Shown here: piece after piece, positions 7,279-14,373 of the stretch | Position numbering within the stretch: position 1 is the stretch's first letter | How the letters are laid out: the number at the start of each line of letters is the position of its first letter | NCBI RefSeq assembly: GCF_001017175.1 | Contig: NZ_LCYG01000067.1 | Location: forward strand, 1-36,860 | Length of the DNA stretch: 36,860 nt | From: Microvirga vignae | GTDB lineage: Bacteria > Pseudomonadota > Alphaproteobacteria > Rhizobiales > Beijerinckiaceae | Reading direction: 5' to 3' | Notes under the pieces: generated by a model | Database searches by the model: none | Told to the model about the DNA's origin: nothing | The model's input: only the letters and a program-made list of their open reading frames with translations | Translations under genes and position numbers: made by a program

Positions 7279-7506
7279 ATGCGCTGCTACTTTCATCTCG
7301 TGAACGGTCCCGAAACCATCCCGGATGACATGGGCATCGAGGTCTCAAATCTTGAGGCAGCGCAGGATTTCGCCCTTCAAGCCATCGATGATATCCGAGA
7401 AGAAGCAATCCAAGCCGGTGCGTCGTGGCAGGGCTGGCGGCTCGATATCGTGGATCCGTCCGGCAGCGTCCTCCTGTCCATCCCTCTAGGGCTAACGCTC
7501 CACTAG
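7279..7506 (+). CDS. DUF6894 family protein
   Basis: A 75-residue protein that begins MRCYFHLVNGPETIPDDMGI, the hallmark of DUF6894: a short F/Y-rich strand, an acidic P-D-D-x-G turn, a helix and a final strand pair (WRLDIVDPSGSVLLSIPL). The family is widespread and often multi-copy in Methylobacteriaceae; its function is unknown. The first 29 bases of the gene match those of the copy at 9117 exactly, which points to duplication or gene conversion within this region. Confidence 0.85.
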   Translation: MRCYFHLVNGPETIPDDMGIEVSNLEAAQDFALQAIDDIREEAIQAGASWQGWRLDIVDPSGSVLLSIPLGLTLH

Positions 7507-7522
7507 CCGCAGGATCGAAGCG

Positions 7523-7930
7523 TCAGGTGCTCTGGGTCAACGGCGGCTCAACCACCTGCGGTGTGGCCATTTGCCTGACGACGTTGATGATGGTCTCAGG
7601 CAGATAAGGCTTGGTGAGGAATGCCACGTCCTTCGGCAGGTCATCTTGACCGAGTTGCCGCCGCCCTGAGGTGACGATCACTCCGATCCTGGGCCAGCGT
7701 TCCTGGATCACCTGAGCCAACTCGATCCCATTCATGGACCCGGGCATCTCGATGTCCGTCACCACCGCCTGCACATCAGGGCGAGCCTCAAGGAGAGTAA
7801 GGGCCTCGTCCGCACTGACGGCCTCGAAAACCTTGAAGCCGGCCTCATCCGGAAAATCGGCCATGAACATGCGGACTAGGGTCAGGTCCTCGACAACGAG
7901 AACAACCATGCAGGGCTGAGCGACAGACAT
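7523..7930 (-). CDS. Single-domain response regulator
   Basis: A stand-alone receiver domain of 135 residues with no output domain. The acidic pocket (VVED at about residue 12), the phospho-acceptor Asp in VVTDIEMPG, the Thr in VIVTSG and the conserved Lys in LTKPY are all present, so it should be phosphorylatable. Such proteins act through protein contacts or as phosphate sinks. It is divergent from a second receiver-only protein at 8141 with a 210-base gap. No histidine kinase is nearby, so the partner is unknown. Confidence 0.88.
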   Translation of the reverse strand: MSVAQPCMVVLVVEDLTLVRMFMADFPDEAGFKVFEAVSADEALTLLEARPDVQAVVTDIEMPGSMNGIELAQVIQERWPRIGVIVTSGRRQLGQDDLPKDVAFLTKPYLPETIINVVRQMATPQVVEPPLTQST

Positions 7931-8140
7931 ATGAAACGATAGGGCAAAGAAAGGATCTACGAAGGTTGGGTAAGGGCCAACGGCAAATGGTGCGGCTTCG
8001 TTCCTCCAGCCAGTGACCAGCCATCACAGGGGCGCGCTGCTGCCGCTTGCCCGCGCCTTGTTCCCAGCCTCGAAACCAGGATCGCTGTCCCCCGAAGGTA
8101 GGCTTTGATCTATCGGACAACTATCCTACTTCTCTCGTCC

Positions 8141-8539
8141 ATGTCGGATCCTGCTGCCATGGTTGCGCGCCCCATTGTCCTCGTTGTCGAAGACGAACCG
8201 CTCGTTCGGGCACTTGCGGTCGATGTCTTCGAGGAGGAGGGCTTCGAGGTGATCGAGGCGCCGTCTGCCGATTACGCTCTGACCGTTCTTACTGCTCGTG
8301 AGGACGTGAACGTGCTCTTCACAGACGTTGATATGCCCGGTCAGTTGAACGGCTTGGAACTGGCCGATGCTGCCAAAGCGATGTACCCGCAGATTGTGGT
8401 GATTGTCGTCTCCGGTAAGCTGCCATCCGGGTTCAGTGGCGTGGCGCCTGAGGCTCGCTTCATGCCGAAGCCTTACCGGATGACGAACGTTATCCAGATG
8501 ATCCGCCATACGATGGCCGAACGATCTGGCCTGGCATAG
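8141..8539 (+). CDS. Single-domain response regulator
   Basis: Starting at ATG 8141 (MSDPAAMVARPIVLVVEDEP), this 132-residue protein is another stand-alone receiver: VVEDE acidic pair, phospho-acceptor Asp in LFTDVDMPG, Ser in VVVSG and Lys in FMPKPY. It is clearly related to the receiver encoded at 7523-7930 on the opposite strand, so the pair looks like a duplicated, divergently arranged set. An output or partner kinase is not visible. Confidence 0.88.
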   Translation: MSDPAAMVARPIVLVVEDEPLVRALAVDVFEEEGFEVIEAPSADYALTVLTAREDVNVLFTDVDMPGQLNGLELADAAKAMYPQIVVIVVSGKLPSGFSGVAPEARFMPKPYRMTNVIQMIRHTMAERSGLA

Positions 8540-8586
8540 CGACACAGACCAGTTCTGGCATTAACTACGTATGAATTTGATCTTTA

Positions 8587-8606
8587 ATTAGGCCACTTGG
8601 CCTAAT
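8587..8606. promoter_or_regulatory. Perfect 20-bp palindrome, candidate operator
   Basis: ATTAGGCCA-CT-TGGCCTAAT is a perfect 9-bp inverted repeat with a 2-bp centre. It lies 54 bases upstream of the start of an HTH protein gene, where an autoregulatory operator would be expected. No T-tract follows, which argues against a terminator for the upstream gene. Confidence 0.55.
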
Positions 8607-8659
8607 GGACACGCCGGGTTGATCCGCGTTCTCTCGCCTTGACGTACTTTGGGGCTGCT

Positions 8660-8944
8660 ATGATCAACCTGGACCGAGCCAGCGAACTGACTGAGATCCG
8701 AAAGCATCTCGGGTTCACACAGCCAGCGATGGCGCATCTCCTCGAATTGAATACCCGGAAATATCAGGCGTTCGAGTGGGGAGAGTGTGAAATCCCCAAC
8801 CTCTATATCCTGGCTGCCGAGCGGATCGCACTGGCTTATGCAGTCATGGACAAAGCCCCTATGAAAGTGCCGTCTGCACTACGGGAAGAGGCGCTCATTC
8901 TCGCGAGGCTGACTGAAGCCTTGAGCCCGGCCGTCCAGCACTGA
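8660..8944 (+). CDS. XRE-like helix-turn-helix protein
   Basis: A 94-residue protein (start ATG 8660, MINLDRASELTEIRKHLGFT) with a Cro-like helix-turn-helix at about residues 9-45: TEIRKHLGFTQPAMAHLLEL, then RKYQAFEWGECEIP. The C-terminal half is helical and may serve dimerisation. A 20-bp perfect palindrome lies just upstream and is a natural candidate for its own binding site. The regulated genes are otherwise unknown. Confidence 0.7.
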   Translation: MINLDRASELTEIRKHLGFTQPAMAHLLELNTRKYQAFEWGECEIPNLYILAAERIALAYAVMDKAPMKVPSALREEALILARLTEALSPAVQH

Positions 8945-9116
8945 TCGCCATGCCGAGAGGTCCCTTGGGCGACAGGGGATGGTTGGAATAAGAGCCTGAG
9001 GCAGGCACGCGCTCACTGTATTACGATAGGAAACGTCGGAGAGGGCATGGGCAGGAGGTTCAGGCGCGGTTTAACTCCAAAATGTATGGTCGCATACTTT
9101 GCCGTCGGAGGTGCCC

Positions 9117-9344
9117 ATGCGCTGCTACTTTCATCTCGTGAACGGCAGTGACGTCGTCCCCGACGACATGGGGGTGGAGGTCGCCAGCCTGGAGATGGCC
9201 CAGAGCCTTGCATACCGAGCCATCCAGGAGATCCGGGCAGAGGCCGATCTGGTCGATGAGGAATGGCGCGGCTGGCGTCTGAACGTCGTCTGCTCGCAGG
9301 GGAGCGTCCTCGCGTCCATCTGCCTGAGCGCAACCCTTCAGTGA
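9117..9344 (+). CDS. DUF6894 family protein
   Basis: This 75-residue protein starts MRCYFHLVNGSDVVPDDMGV and follows the same plan as the copy at 7279, ending in WRLNVVCSQGSVLASICL. I start at ATG 9117 because CGGAGGTG lies just before it. Upstream is ATACTTTGCCGT, a 12-mer also found just before the gene at 36529, which may be part of a shared promoter. Function unknown. Confidence 0.85.
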   Translation: MRCYFHLVNGSDVVPDDMGVEVASLEMAQSLAYRAIQEIRAEADLVDEEWRGWRLNVVCSQGSVLASICLSATLQ

Positions 9345-9741
9345 CCCCAGGCCCTTCAAGAACGCCGCCAAGCCGCACGCCGACGCAGAACTGCTGCGGC
9401 TCATAGCCGAGCACGCCACGGCGCAAGCCCGCGTCGAGGCGGCGGAGGCGGCCTTGCTGGCTGATCCCCGCAGCCTGTCGGATGCCGAGTTCGACGCTCT
9501 CTGCTACGAGATGTTCGATGTCCGGGATGCGATCCAGGCGCAGCCCGCCCGCACGAACGACGGCCTCGCCGTCAAGGCGCGCATCGCGGCCCGGTACCTG
9601 CAAGCGCCTGACGACTGGGATTTGGCCTTGGAGCGCATCACGCTGAGCCTCGTCGCGGACATTCTGCGCCTGAACGAAAAGAGCCGCCCCGAAGGTGCCG
9701 CTGCCGTCCTGCGCGGGCATGCGGCTCCAGGCCGGTCGTGA
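9328..9741 (+). CDS. Hypothetical protein without a clear start codon
   Basis: The frame is open from 9328 and reads like protein well upstream of its first usual start (TTG 9454): KPHADAELLRLIAEHATAQA is followed by an alanine-rich helix and then SLSDAEFDALCYEMFDVRDA. No ATG, GTG or TTG occurs in frame between 9328 and 9454. Either a rarer start is used or the start has been lost. The frame overlaps the stop of the DUF6894 gene, hinting at coupling. The family is unknown to me; its C-terminus has helices that could form a small bundle. Confidence 0.5.
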   Translation, partial: AQPFSDPRPFKNAAKPHADAELLRLIAEHATAQARVEAAEAALLADPRSLSDAEFDALCYEMFDVRDAIQAQPARTNDGLAVKARIAARYLQAPDDWDLALERITLSLVADILRLNEKSRPEGAAAVLRGHAAPGRS

Positions 9742-9758
9742 GAATGAGGGAGGCCACG

Positions 9759-9982
9759 ATGAAACGGCCCGGCGACATGAAGCGGCGGCAACAGGCAGCA
9801 TACCGCAAAGGATGGAACGACGCGATGGACGCCCTCGATCTGCGCATTGAGGTTCTGCGCCGCGACGGGCACTTGAGCGACGAAGCCCCTGCCGTTCCCT
9901 GTAAACCGTCATCGAAACGCCGCCGCCGGAGCTGGCGGAGATCGAGCCGGAAGGCGGCCACGGCGCTTCCGAGAGGGCGTGA
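9759..9982 (+). pseudogene. Small hypothetical protein with probable frameshift
   Basis: ATG 9759, with GGGAGG just upstream, opens MKRPGDMKRRQQAAYRKGWN, a normal-looking helical N-terminus up to about GHLSDEAPAVP. After that the frame becomes Arg/Ser-rich and runs on to 10076. The neighbouring frame reads TVIETPPPELAEIEPEGG and stops at 9982, which is far more protein-like. Adding one A to the AAA run at 9903-9905 would join the two. I therefore take 9982 as the original end. Confidence 0.45.
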
Positions 9983-10127
9983 CGCAAGATTGCTTAAGCC
10001 GAACAGGTGGAACCGGAAGCCCGGCCTGGTGGCGGGGCTTCTGTCGTTCAGGGGGTTATGCGGCTGGGGCAGCTGAACGGCCACACAGGAGGAGGCTACA
10101 GACCCAGGTGGCACTCACATTGGTTGC

Positions 10128-10168
10128 TGCGCCGCAACCTTTCGCTATGGTGCGCTGCAACCTTTCGC
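10128..10168. repeat. Tandem pair of 18-bp repeats
   Basis: TGCGCCGCAACCTTTCGC (10128-10145) and TGCGCTGCAACCTTTCGC (10151-10168) differ at one base and are offset by 23 bases. The first also forms a hairpin with GGTTGC just upstream. They stand ahead of a possible small gene at 10193 and look like binding sites or a remnant. Confidence 0.5.
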
Positions 10169-10192
10169 CCCGGATGGCGTTAATACGGGCTA

Positions 10193-10333
10193 ATGCCATC
10201 TCGGGGCGCGGTCTTGCTGAAGCGTTTTCTAGATCTTGCAGGGGTGCCATGGACGCCGCTGGATGTCGGGCTCGTCGCGACTGCGATCACCGCCGCCAGC
10301 GCGGCTGCGGTCCTGTGTTCGCAGTTGCCATAG
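10193..10333 (+). CDS. Possible 46-residue hydrophobic peptide
   Basis: ATG 10193 opens MPSRGAVLLKRFLDLAGVPW, followed by an alanine-rich hydrophobic segment (LDVGLVATAITAASAAAVLC) and a stop at 10333. The plan is that of a short membrane-associated peptide. There is no strong ribosome binding site. Apart from this and the repeats, the 500 bases from 9983 to 10481 hold only a weak hairpin at about 10017-10040. Confidence 0.33.
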   Translation: MPSRGAVLLKRFLDLAGVPWTPLDVGLVATAITAASAAAVLCSQLP

Positions 10334-10481
10334 TCGCGATGTGGTGCGCTGCGACGCTGAGGGCAGGATCACAGCCTACAGAGGATTGCGCTGACCTCAT
10401 GCCATGCGTGGCAGATCGGCCCTTCAAGGCTCTTTTCTACCACCGTTCATTTGAGCCTTGAGAACATTCGAGGCATTGAAC

Positions 10482-10580
10482 GTGACGACTCTGCGCGACC
10501 GTGCCGAGGAAATCCTGATCCTCTTGCATGAGGGCACGTCCGAGACTGTCGTTGAGCGACTGCAGGTCGAGATGAAGTAG
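10482..10580 (+). CDS. Possible 32-residue ORF or gene remnant
   Basis: GTG 10482 opens a frame reading TTLRDRAEEILILLHEGTSE and stopping at TAG 10580. Beyond the stop, the same frame continues with EGGYAVAERA before the next stop. This helical fragment could be a small gene or the remains of a longer one cut by a nonsense change. No family is recognised. Confidence 0.3.
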   Translation: MTTLRDRAEEILILLHEGTSETVVERLQVEMK

Positions 10581-10686
10581 GAGGGCGGCTACGCCGTCGC
10601 AGAGAGAGCTTGAGGTCGAAGCCTCAAACCAAGCAGATCCACATCGGAATCATGCAGTTCATCCCGGATTAGGCGACCAAGCATCG

Positions 10687-10908
10687 TCAGACTGCTTTTT
10701 TGGATGCCGCGACACGAGCGAGTTCTGCTCTGATCGCTTTGGCGGCCCTGGTCCCAATGCCCGGCACCGATCGTTCGATCTGGTTAGCCGCAGCGTTTAG
10801 CTGATGGATCGTCATAATGTTCTGTTTCTCTAGCGCCCTCCAGACGTAGTAAGGCAGACGCAGCCCAGCAATCGGCCCTCTGCAGTCTTCAAAATAGGGA
10901 TTGGGCAC
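10687..10908 (-). CDS. Small helix-hairpin-helix protein (RNA polymerase alpha C-terminal-like)
   Basis: A 73-residue protein starting at GTG 10908 with AGGAGGTG five bases upstream. GLRLPYYVWRALEKQNIMTI followed by QLNAAANQIERSVPGIGTRA and a final helix AKAIRAELARVAA has the pattern of the alpha-CTD / helix-hairpin-helix fold: a hydrophobic strand-like start, a helix and a P-G-I-G-x-x hairpin. Such folds bind DNA without much sequence specificity. It stands alone; the biological role is unknown. Confidence 0.7.
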   Translation of the reverse strand: MPNPYFEDCRGPIAGLRLPYYVWRALEKQNIMTIHQLNAAANQIERSVPGIGTRAAKAIRAELARVAASKKAV

Positions 10909-11033
10909 TCCATCACCTCCTGATCCTGATCGCGGGAGCGTCGAAATTTAGAGAGTTCGTCGAAGAACTTGTTTCTGCGGGGTCTTGGTGAGGAGATGCC
11001 TGAAGGCAGGCTTTGGTCTTGGTGATCGAGAGC

Positions 11034-11231
11034 CTAATGCATCGTCTCGGGGCGGCGGCTCATAAAGAGCACTGGCCGCTTCCAGAGGAAAAAGTGATCC
11101 TGCTCCGCCAAGCCCAACTGCCGATCTTTTTCGAGACGTGCGATTTGCGCCTCGACAGCCGCGAGCTGACGCTCAAGCCGAACAACACGCCGACGCGTTC
11201 TCGGCGGCAGCTTCCGTGTCTTGCTTCTCAT
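11034..11231 (-). CDS. Small basic coiled-coil protein
   Basis: From ATG 11231 this 65-residue protein begins MRSKTRKLPPRTRRRVVRLE and continues into a heptad-like helix (ERQLAAVEAQIARLEKDRQL). The N-terminus is strongly basic, the middle a short coiled coil. The open frame extends ten codons further upstream, but those look non-coding. The ribosome binding site is weak (GGGG). Unknown function. Confidence 0.45.
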   Translation of the reverse strand: MRSKTRKLPPRTRRRVVRLERQLAAVEAQIARLEKDRQLGLAEQDHFFLWKRPVLFMSRRPETMH

Positions 11232-11558
11232 TAAAGCGCCCCAAATGTGCAGCCCTGCCATCGCTCAAGAGAGTGATTGGCAGTTTGCTGATGACGATGT
11301 AGCGCCCCTAAAATTCTTATTATTTGATTGGACTTTGCTGTTTCAGCAGTAATCCGTCTGTCAGGAAGCCAACAGTGCGGCAATCTTCTGTTAATTTATG
11401 TTAACTTGTCGCAGCCCGTCACTTGGGTGGAGGCGGCTTTAGCCAAAACTGCAGACGATTATTGAGGCCTTGACAGCCTTGCCTAGCGGAGAGGACTTGC
11501 AATCCTCTGCATAACCGCTCTGTAGGGCAGAGGGATGATCCACTCCGGAGTACGGCGA

Positions 11559-11711
11559 TTGTCCTGCGGCAAGGCACCCCGAAGCCGACTATGGTTTGTC
11601 GGCCTGGAGCTGCGGCGGCTCCTCACAGCATTCGTGGATCAGGCAAGGGAGGCCGGAGATGGTGTCGTTTGCGGCCTCTCCACTGTCCCGCAAAAAGCTC
11701 CCTCGTCATGA
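11559..11711 (+). CDS. Possible 50-residue ORF, maybe a gene remnant
   Basis: TTG 11559 with GGAG eight bases upstream opens a frame containing LWFVGLELRRLLTAFVDQAR, a convincing amphipathic stretch, and stops at 11711. It may be the tail of a decayed gene. A competing leftward frame (11623-11916) overlaps it. Otherwise the 675 bases from 11262 to 11936 show only TTAA-N6-TTAA at 11391-11404 and nothing I can name. Confidence 0.3.
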   Translation: MSCGKAPRSRLWFVGLELRRLLTAFVDQAREAGDGVVCGLSTVPQKAPSS

Positions 11712-11936
11712 AGATCTGGCGAGGGAGCAGGTCCCAGAGGATGTCCATCAATGCGTACCGTACTAAATCTTCCGCAATGAGTCTTATTCCTATGACGATC
11801 CCGCCACTTGAGAAAACTCTTCGGCGTCCCAGAGGCTTGTCGGCAGTAAAAGCCAAAGATCCGCCTGTATGTCGCCTCGTATCAGCCGAGATTGGCGCGC
11901 CGCAATCGTTAGTCATCTTCAGGTGCGAGATGACAC

Positions 11937-12356
11937 ATGCACATGGACGAGCCTTTCCCTCTGGATGCCGTGCCGTCGCGGGTCAGAACGGTAATCTTGA
12001 ACCAGTTCAAGGGCCGCTGTCCCAGCATCCGAGAGGTGGCCGAAATCCCCGACCGCTACTGGCTCTCAACTCCGGATATCGGTCCGGCCCACCTCAAGAA
12101 GATCCACAGCATCATCGGCCCACATCTCCCGCAGACAGTTCGTCCCTCATCGGCTCATCTGAGCGATGCCGAACTCCTGGACCGCCTTGAACGGCTCCAA
12201 AAGGACATTCGCTGGCTTCAGAACCAACTGAAGGCAAGGCTGCACCAAGCTCCCCGACGCAAGCCAAACCGCCAGTGGCATAAGCTAGCGGTGCAAGACG
12301 CACGCCATCAGCAATCCTCTCAGAACCCGTCTTCGCCGCCGCAGCCGACTGGATAG
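11937..12356 (+). CDS. Helix-hairpin-helix-like protein with coiled-coil tail
   Basis: A 139-residue protein (MHMDEPFPLDAVPSRVRTVI, start at 11937 or at the third codon). The first half has an alpha-CTD-like pattern (SRVRTVILNQFKGRCPSIRE, then STPDIGPAHLKKIHSII), similar in plan to the protein at 10687. A coiled-coil helix (DAELLDRLERLQKDIRWLQN) follows, then a basic, disordered, Gln/Pro-rich end. DNA binding is plausible by analogy but not shown. Confidence 0.65.
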   Translation: MHMDEPFPLDAVPSRVRTVILNQFKGRCPSIREVAEIPDRYWLSTPDIGPAHLKKIHSIIGPHLPQTVRPSSAHLSDAELLDRLERLQKDIRWLQNQLKARLHQAPRRKPNRQWHKLAVQDARHQQSSQNPSSPPQPTG

Positions 12357-12407
12357 CAGAGCCGGGTTTACAGAGAACAGGTCGATGTAGCTGGCGGCCA
12401 AGACCCC

Positions 12408-12422
12408 TTAACCATTCGTTAA
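12408..12422. promoter_or_regulatory. Perfect CtrA-type box
   Basis: TTAACCATTCGTTAA matches TTAA-N7-TTAA, including the TTAACCAT half-site, of the alphaproteobacterial cell-cycle regulator CtrA. It lies after the 11937 gene and 170 bases before the 12594 gene. Chance occurrence is possible, as the motif has only eight fixed bases. Confidence 0.4.
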
Positions 12423-12504
12423 CGTTTCGGGCGCAGCCTTCTCTTGTGCCTGTTGGCACGTGCACGGTTGTTCCCTGGAACCGGCCGTGAAAGGCGGCCT
12501 CCCT

Positions 12505-12535
12505 AGAGCGCCACGAGCACAGGCGCTCTTTCTTT
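12505..12535 (+). terminator. Rho-independent terminator
   Basis: AGAGCGCC and GGCGCTCT form a perfect 8-bp stem around a 9-base loop, followed by TTCTTT. It lies 150 bases after the stop of the 11937 gene, which leaves room for a short transcript starting near the CtrA-type box. Confidence 0.8.
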
Positions 12536-12593
12536 GTGGGCTCTCGTCGATCCCGGGTCCGGCTGTCCCTTCTTGGCCCTCCATGCATCCGTT

Positions 12594-12902
12594 ATGAAAA
12601 TTTACTGGGTGAAAACCTCCGAAGCCTTCCCGGATGACAGTTGGCTTGAGACGGAGTTCACGTGCTTTGACGAGCACACGCCGGATCGGGAGAGCGACAG
12701 CCGGTGGGATACCTACATCGGCAATGTCTATCAGGAGCCGCACGGACCACAGCAGGGCATGTGGGCTTGGAGCATGACGGCTACTCCCCCAGGTCCAAGG
12801 CTCCCGTTCCCGAGGAGCGGCAGGGAAGCCACGCGCAGAGAAGCCGGGCACCGTCTTGTCGAGTGCTATGAGCGGATGTTGAAGTTCTACGATAGATGCT
12901 AG
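12594..12902 (+). CDS. Unknown 102-residue protein
   Basis: ATG 12594 gives MKIYWVKTSEAFPDDSWLET, continuing with an acidic region (TCFDEHTPDRESDSRWDTYI) and a C-terminal helix ending CYERMLKFYDRC. It is soluble, with no signal peptide. I do not recognise it, but a 13-codon remnant of a related C-terminus (CYERLLRFYGRV) lies at 14805-14843, so this is one of at least two copies that existed here. Confidence 0.55.
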   Translation: MKIYWVKTSEAFPDDSWLETEFTCFDEHTPDRESDSRWDTYIGNVYQEPHGPQQGMWAWSMTATPPGPRLPFPRSGREATRREAGHRLVECYERMLKFYDRC

Positions 12903-13279
12903 CCGCCTCGCACGTTTTTGGGAGGCGTGCATACACACACTGCTTTGCGGTCGACATACACCAGAGTTTTGGCGCCCTCGCGGATAGCATTATCGCAAAG
13001 GTCCTGTTTCTCACTGATGATGTGTAGCGGAGCGTGTAGCTTCTTCTCTAGTTCAGCAATTCCAACGGGGTTTTGCTTACCCCACCACTCGGAAGTCAGG
13101 TCATCAATTAAGCCACCCCCACACCACTCGTAGGTGAAAAGGCGGATATCCAAATCGCTATCCGGTCGATGGTCTCCGCGGACCCGGCTCCCGAAGATAT
13201 AGACGGCTGGGACGCCGGGCACGTGCTCTAGCCAATCGGCAATGATTTTCGCGATAGCTTCAAGATCTGGGCGGCCCAT
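12899..13279 (-). CDS. Nucleotidyltransferase domain protein (MNT-like)
   Basis: A 126-residue protein with a minimal nucleotidyltransferase core: GSRVRGDHRPDSDLDIRLF at about residue 30-48 holds the G-S motif and the two metal-binding Asp of D-x-D. Enzymes of this type transfer a nucleotide to a protein or small molecule. Many MNT proteins are antitoxins paired with HEPN toxins, but no HEPN-like gene is adjacent. The last four bases overlap the end of the convergent 12594 gene. Substrate unknown. Confidence 0.82.
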   Translation of the reverse strand: MGRPDLEAIAKIIADWLEHVPGVPAVYIFGSRVRGDHRPDSDLDIRLFTYEWCGGGLIDDLTSEWWGKQNPVGIAELEKKLHAPLHIISEKQDLCDNAIREGAKTLVYVDRKAVCVCTPPKNVRGG

Positions 13280-13316
13280 GGTTCACCTAGCGCATTCAAC
13301 GACCTGGGGTGCTATA

Positions 13317-13335
13317 GCCCCCTCGCTATGGGGGC
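13317..13335 (+). promoter_or_regulatory. Hairpin covering a ribosome binding site
   Basis: GCCCCC (13317-13322) pairs perfectly with GGGGGC (13330-13335) around a 7-base loop. The right arm is the only purine-rich sequence ahead of the GTG start at 13339 and so would be hidden in the stem. It could limit translation. Confidence 0.4.
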
Positions 13336-13338
13336 GGT

Positions 13339-13506
13339 GTGACCAACATCCTTCTATTTCTGATCCTGTGCGCAGTCCTGGGCAGTTCTGGGATGGTGAG
13401 CCCTTGGATGAGCTATGTTGCGCTTGCTGTCATGGTGCTGCTGTGGGTTGCCATCGGCATCATACGTTTCGAGGATTGGCAGAAGGCACGTGCCGCCACT
13501 CGTTAG
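13339..13506 (+). CDS. Small two-helix membrane protein, maybe cut by an amber codon
   Basis: GTG 13339 opens a 55-residue protein: TNILLFLILCAVLGSSGMVS and SYVALAVMVLLWVAIGIIRF are two hydrophobic helices, followed by a short basic tail ending at TAG 13506. The frame stays open after this stop and encodes a third hydrophobic helix, so the original protein may have had three segments. Family not recognised. Confidence 0.5.
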   Translation: MTNILLFLILCAVLGSSGMVSPWMSYVALAVMVLLWVAIGIIRFEDWQKARAATR

Positions 13507-13632
13507 CCGAAAGGTCGCGTTCGTCTGGCGCTTGAGCGAGGAGCGAAGTCCCTCGTTGAGCCTGCCTTCATCCTCCTGTTCGGGGGCGCTGGGTTGTACG
13601 TCCTCTATTACGTCATCCTCATGCTCAAATAG
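13507..13632 (+). other. In-frame continuation after amber stop, hydrophobic segment
   Basis: Directly after TAG 13504-13506 and in the same frame, 41 codons read LALERGAKSLVEPAFILLFG and GAGLYVLYYVILMLK before TAG at 13632. No ATG, GTG or TTG precedes the hydrophobic part. It is therefore either the lost C-terminus of the 13339 gene or reached by readthrough. Confidence 0.4.
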
Positions 13633-13800
13633 GCATGCACGAGAGCCTTGATACCTCTTTGTGGGCTGCGGCGCATGATCAAGAGAGATGCATGAGGCGC
13701 AAGAAAAGGGGCAGTCTTGCGACCCCCCTGCTCAAAAGAGCCCCTGCCTAGCCACGCAAAGCCCAACCGCGCCTTGCCATGACCAGCCACGTTAGACGGC

Positions 13801-14373
13801 TTGCGCCATGAAGCGCCCGAACTTTGGACGCCAATCGCCGATCCCGACGACCGTGCCCGCTGTGCGGACCATTTCCTCAACCTCCGACCGGTTCAACTGA
13901 CCGGGCATGAAGCCTACGGAAATCTCAGATGCCCACGCTCTGAAGATTGGGCGCGTTCTCATAACCTTGTTCCGCTGGACCTTGAGGCCAGCGACAAGGC
14001 GAAACCGCTCATCGGCCCACAGCTCGTTGGCTGTGCGAGGACCTTCATACTCAATTGGGAAATTCCCGCTCGAAATGATGCCGGCTTTTGCCTGCTGTCC
14101 CTTGCGCATCTTCTTGGCGGCCTCGACCAGTGCGGCTTCGATAACCTCGCCAGGGATGACCCGTTCGCCGTTGTCGAGATAGAGCCCACCCAGGAACTCC
14201 AGCCGTGCCAACTCCTCAAAGTCAGCATCCGTCTTGGCTCGCTTGCCTGATACCCGCTTCATCTCCTTGGCTATTGGATCGAGCGGGTTGGCGAGGCGTC
14301 CATTGTGACAGATCAGGCCCGATACGCCGGTAAGACGAAACTTCGATCTCTCGTACTGCATGGGCGCTCTCAA
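13801..14373 (-). CDS. Phage-type hypothetical protein
   Basis: About 190 residues (start at 14373 or, better, at the ATG 14361: MQYERSKFRLTGVSGLICHN). LANPLDPIAKEMKRVSGKRA and the end AGTVVGIGDWRPKFGRF are distinctive and look like a conserved prophage protein seen next to HNH nucleases. The repeated Gly turns and final GIGDWRPxFGRF resemble the loops of RAMP-like folds, but I would not claim homology. It overlaps the HNH gene upstream by over 100 bases in another frame. Confidence 0.65.

Noticed and set aside
9013..9987. A 324-codon minus-strand frame.
   Set aside because: It runs antisense to a DUF6894 gene and its neighbours, and reads as Arg/Ser/Pro-rich noise.
9979..10461. A 160-codon plus-strand frame.
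   Set aside because: It runs through repeats and a better small ORF in another frame, and has Arg/Cys-rich, non-protein-like composition.
11484..11515. A tRNA-like anticodon arm (GAGGA-CTTGCAA-TCCTC).
   Set aside because: No acceptor stem, D-arm or T-arm can be built around it, so it is not a tRNA gene.
11623..11916. A 97-codon minus-strand frame with a hydrophobic stretch (GGIVIGIRLIAEDLVRYALM).
   Set aside because: No ribosome binding site or recognisable domain, and a competing plus-strand frame overlaps it; not enough support.
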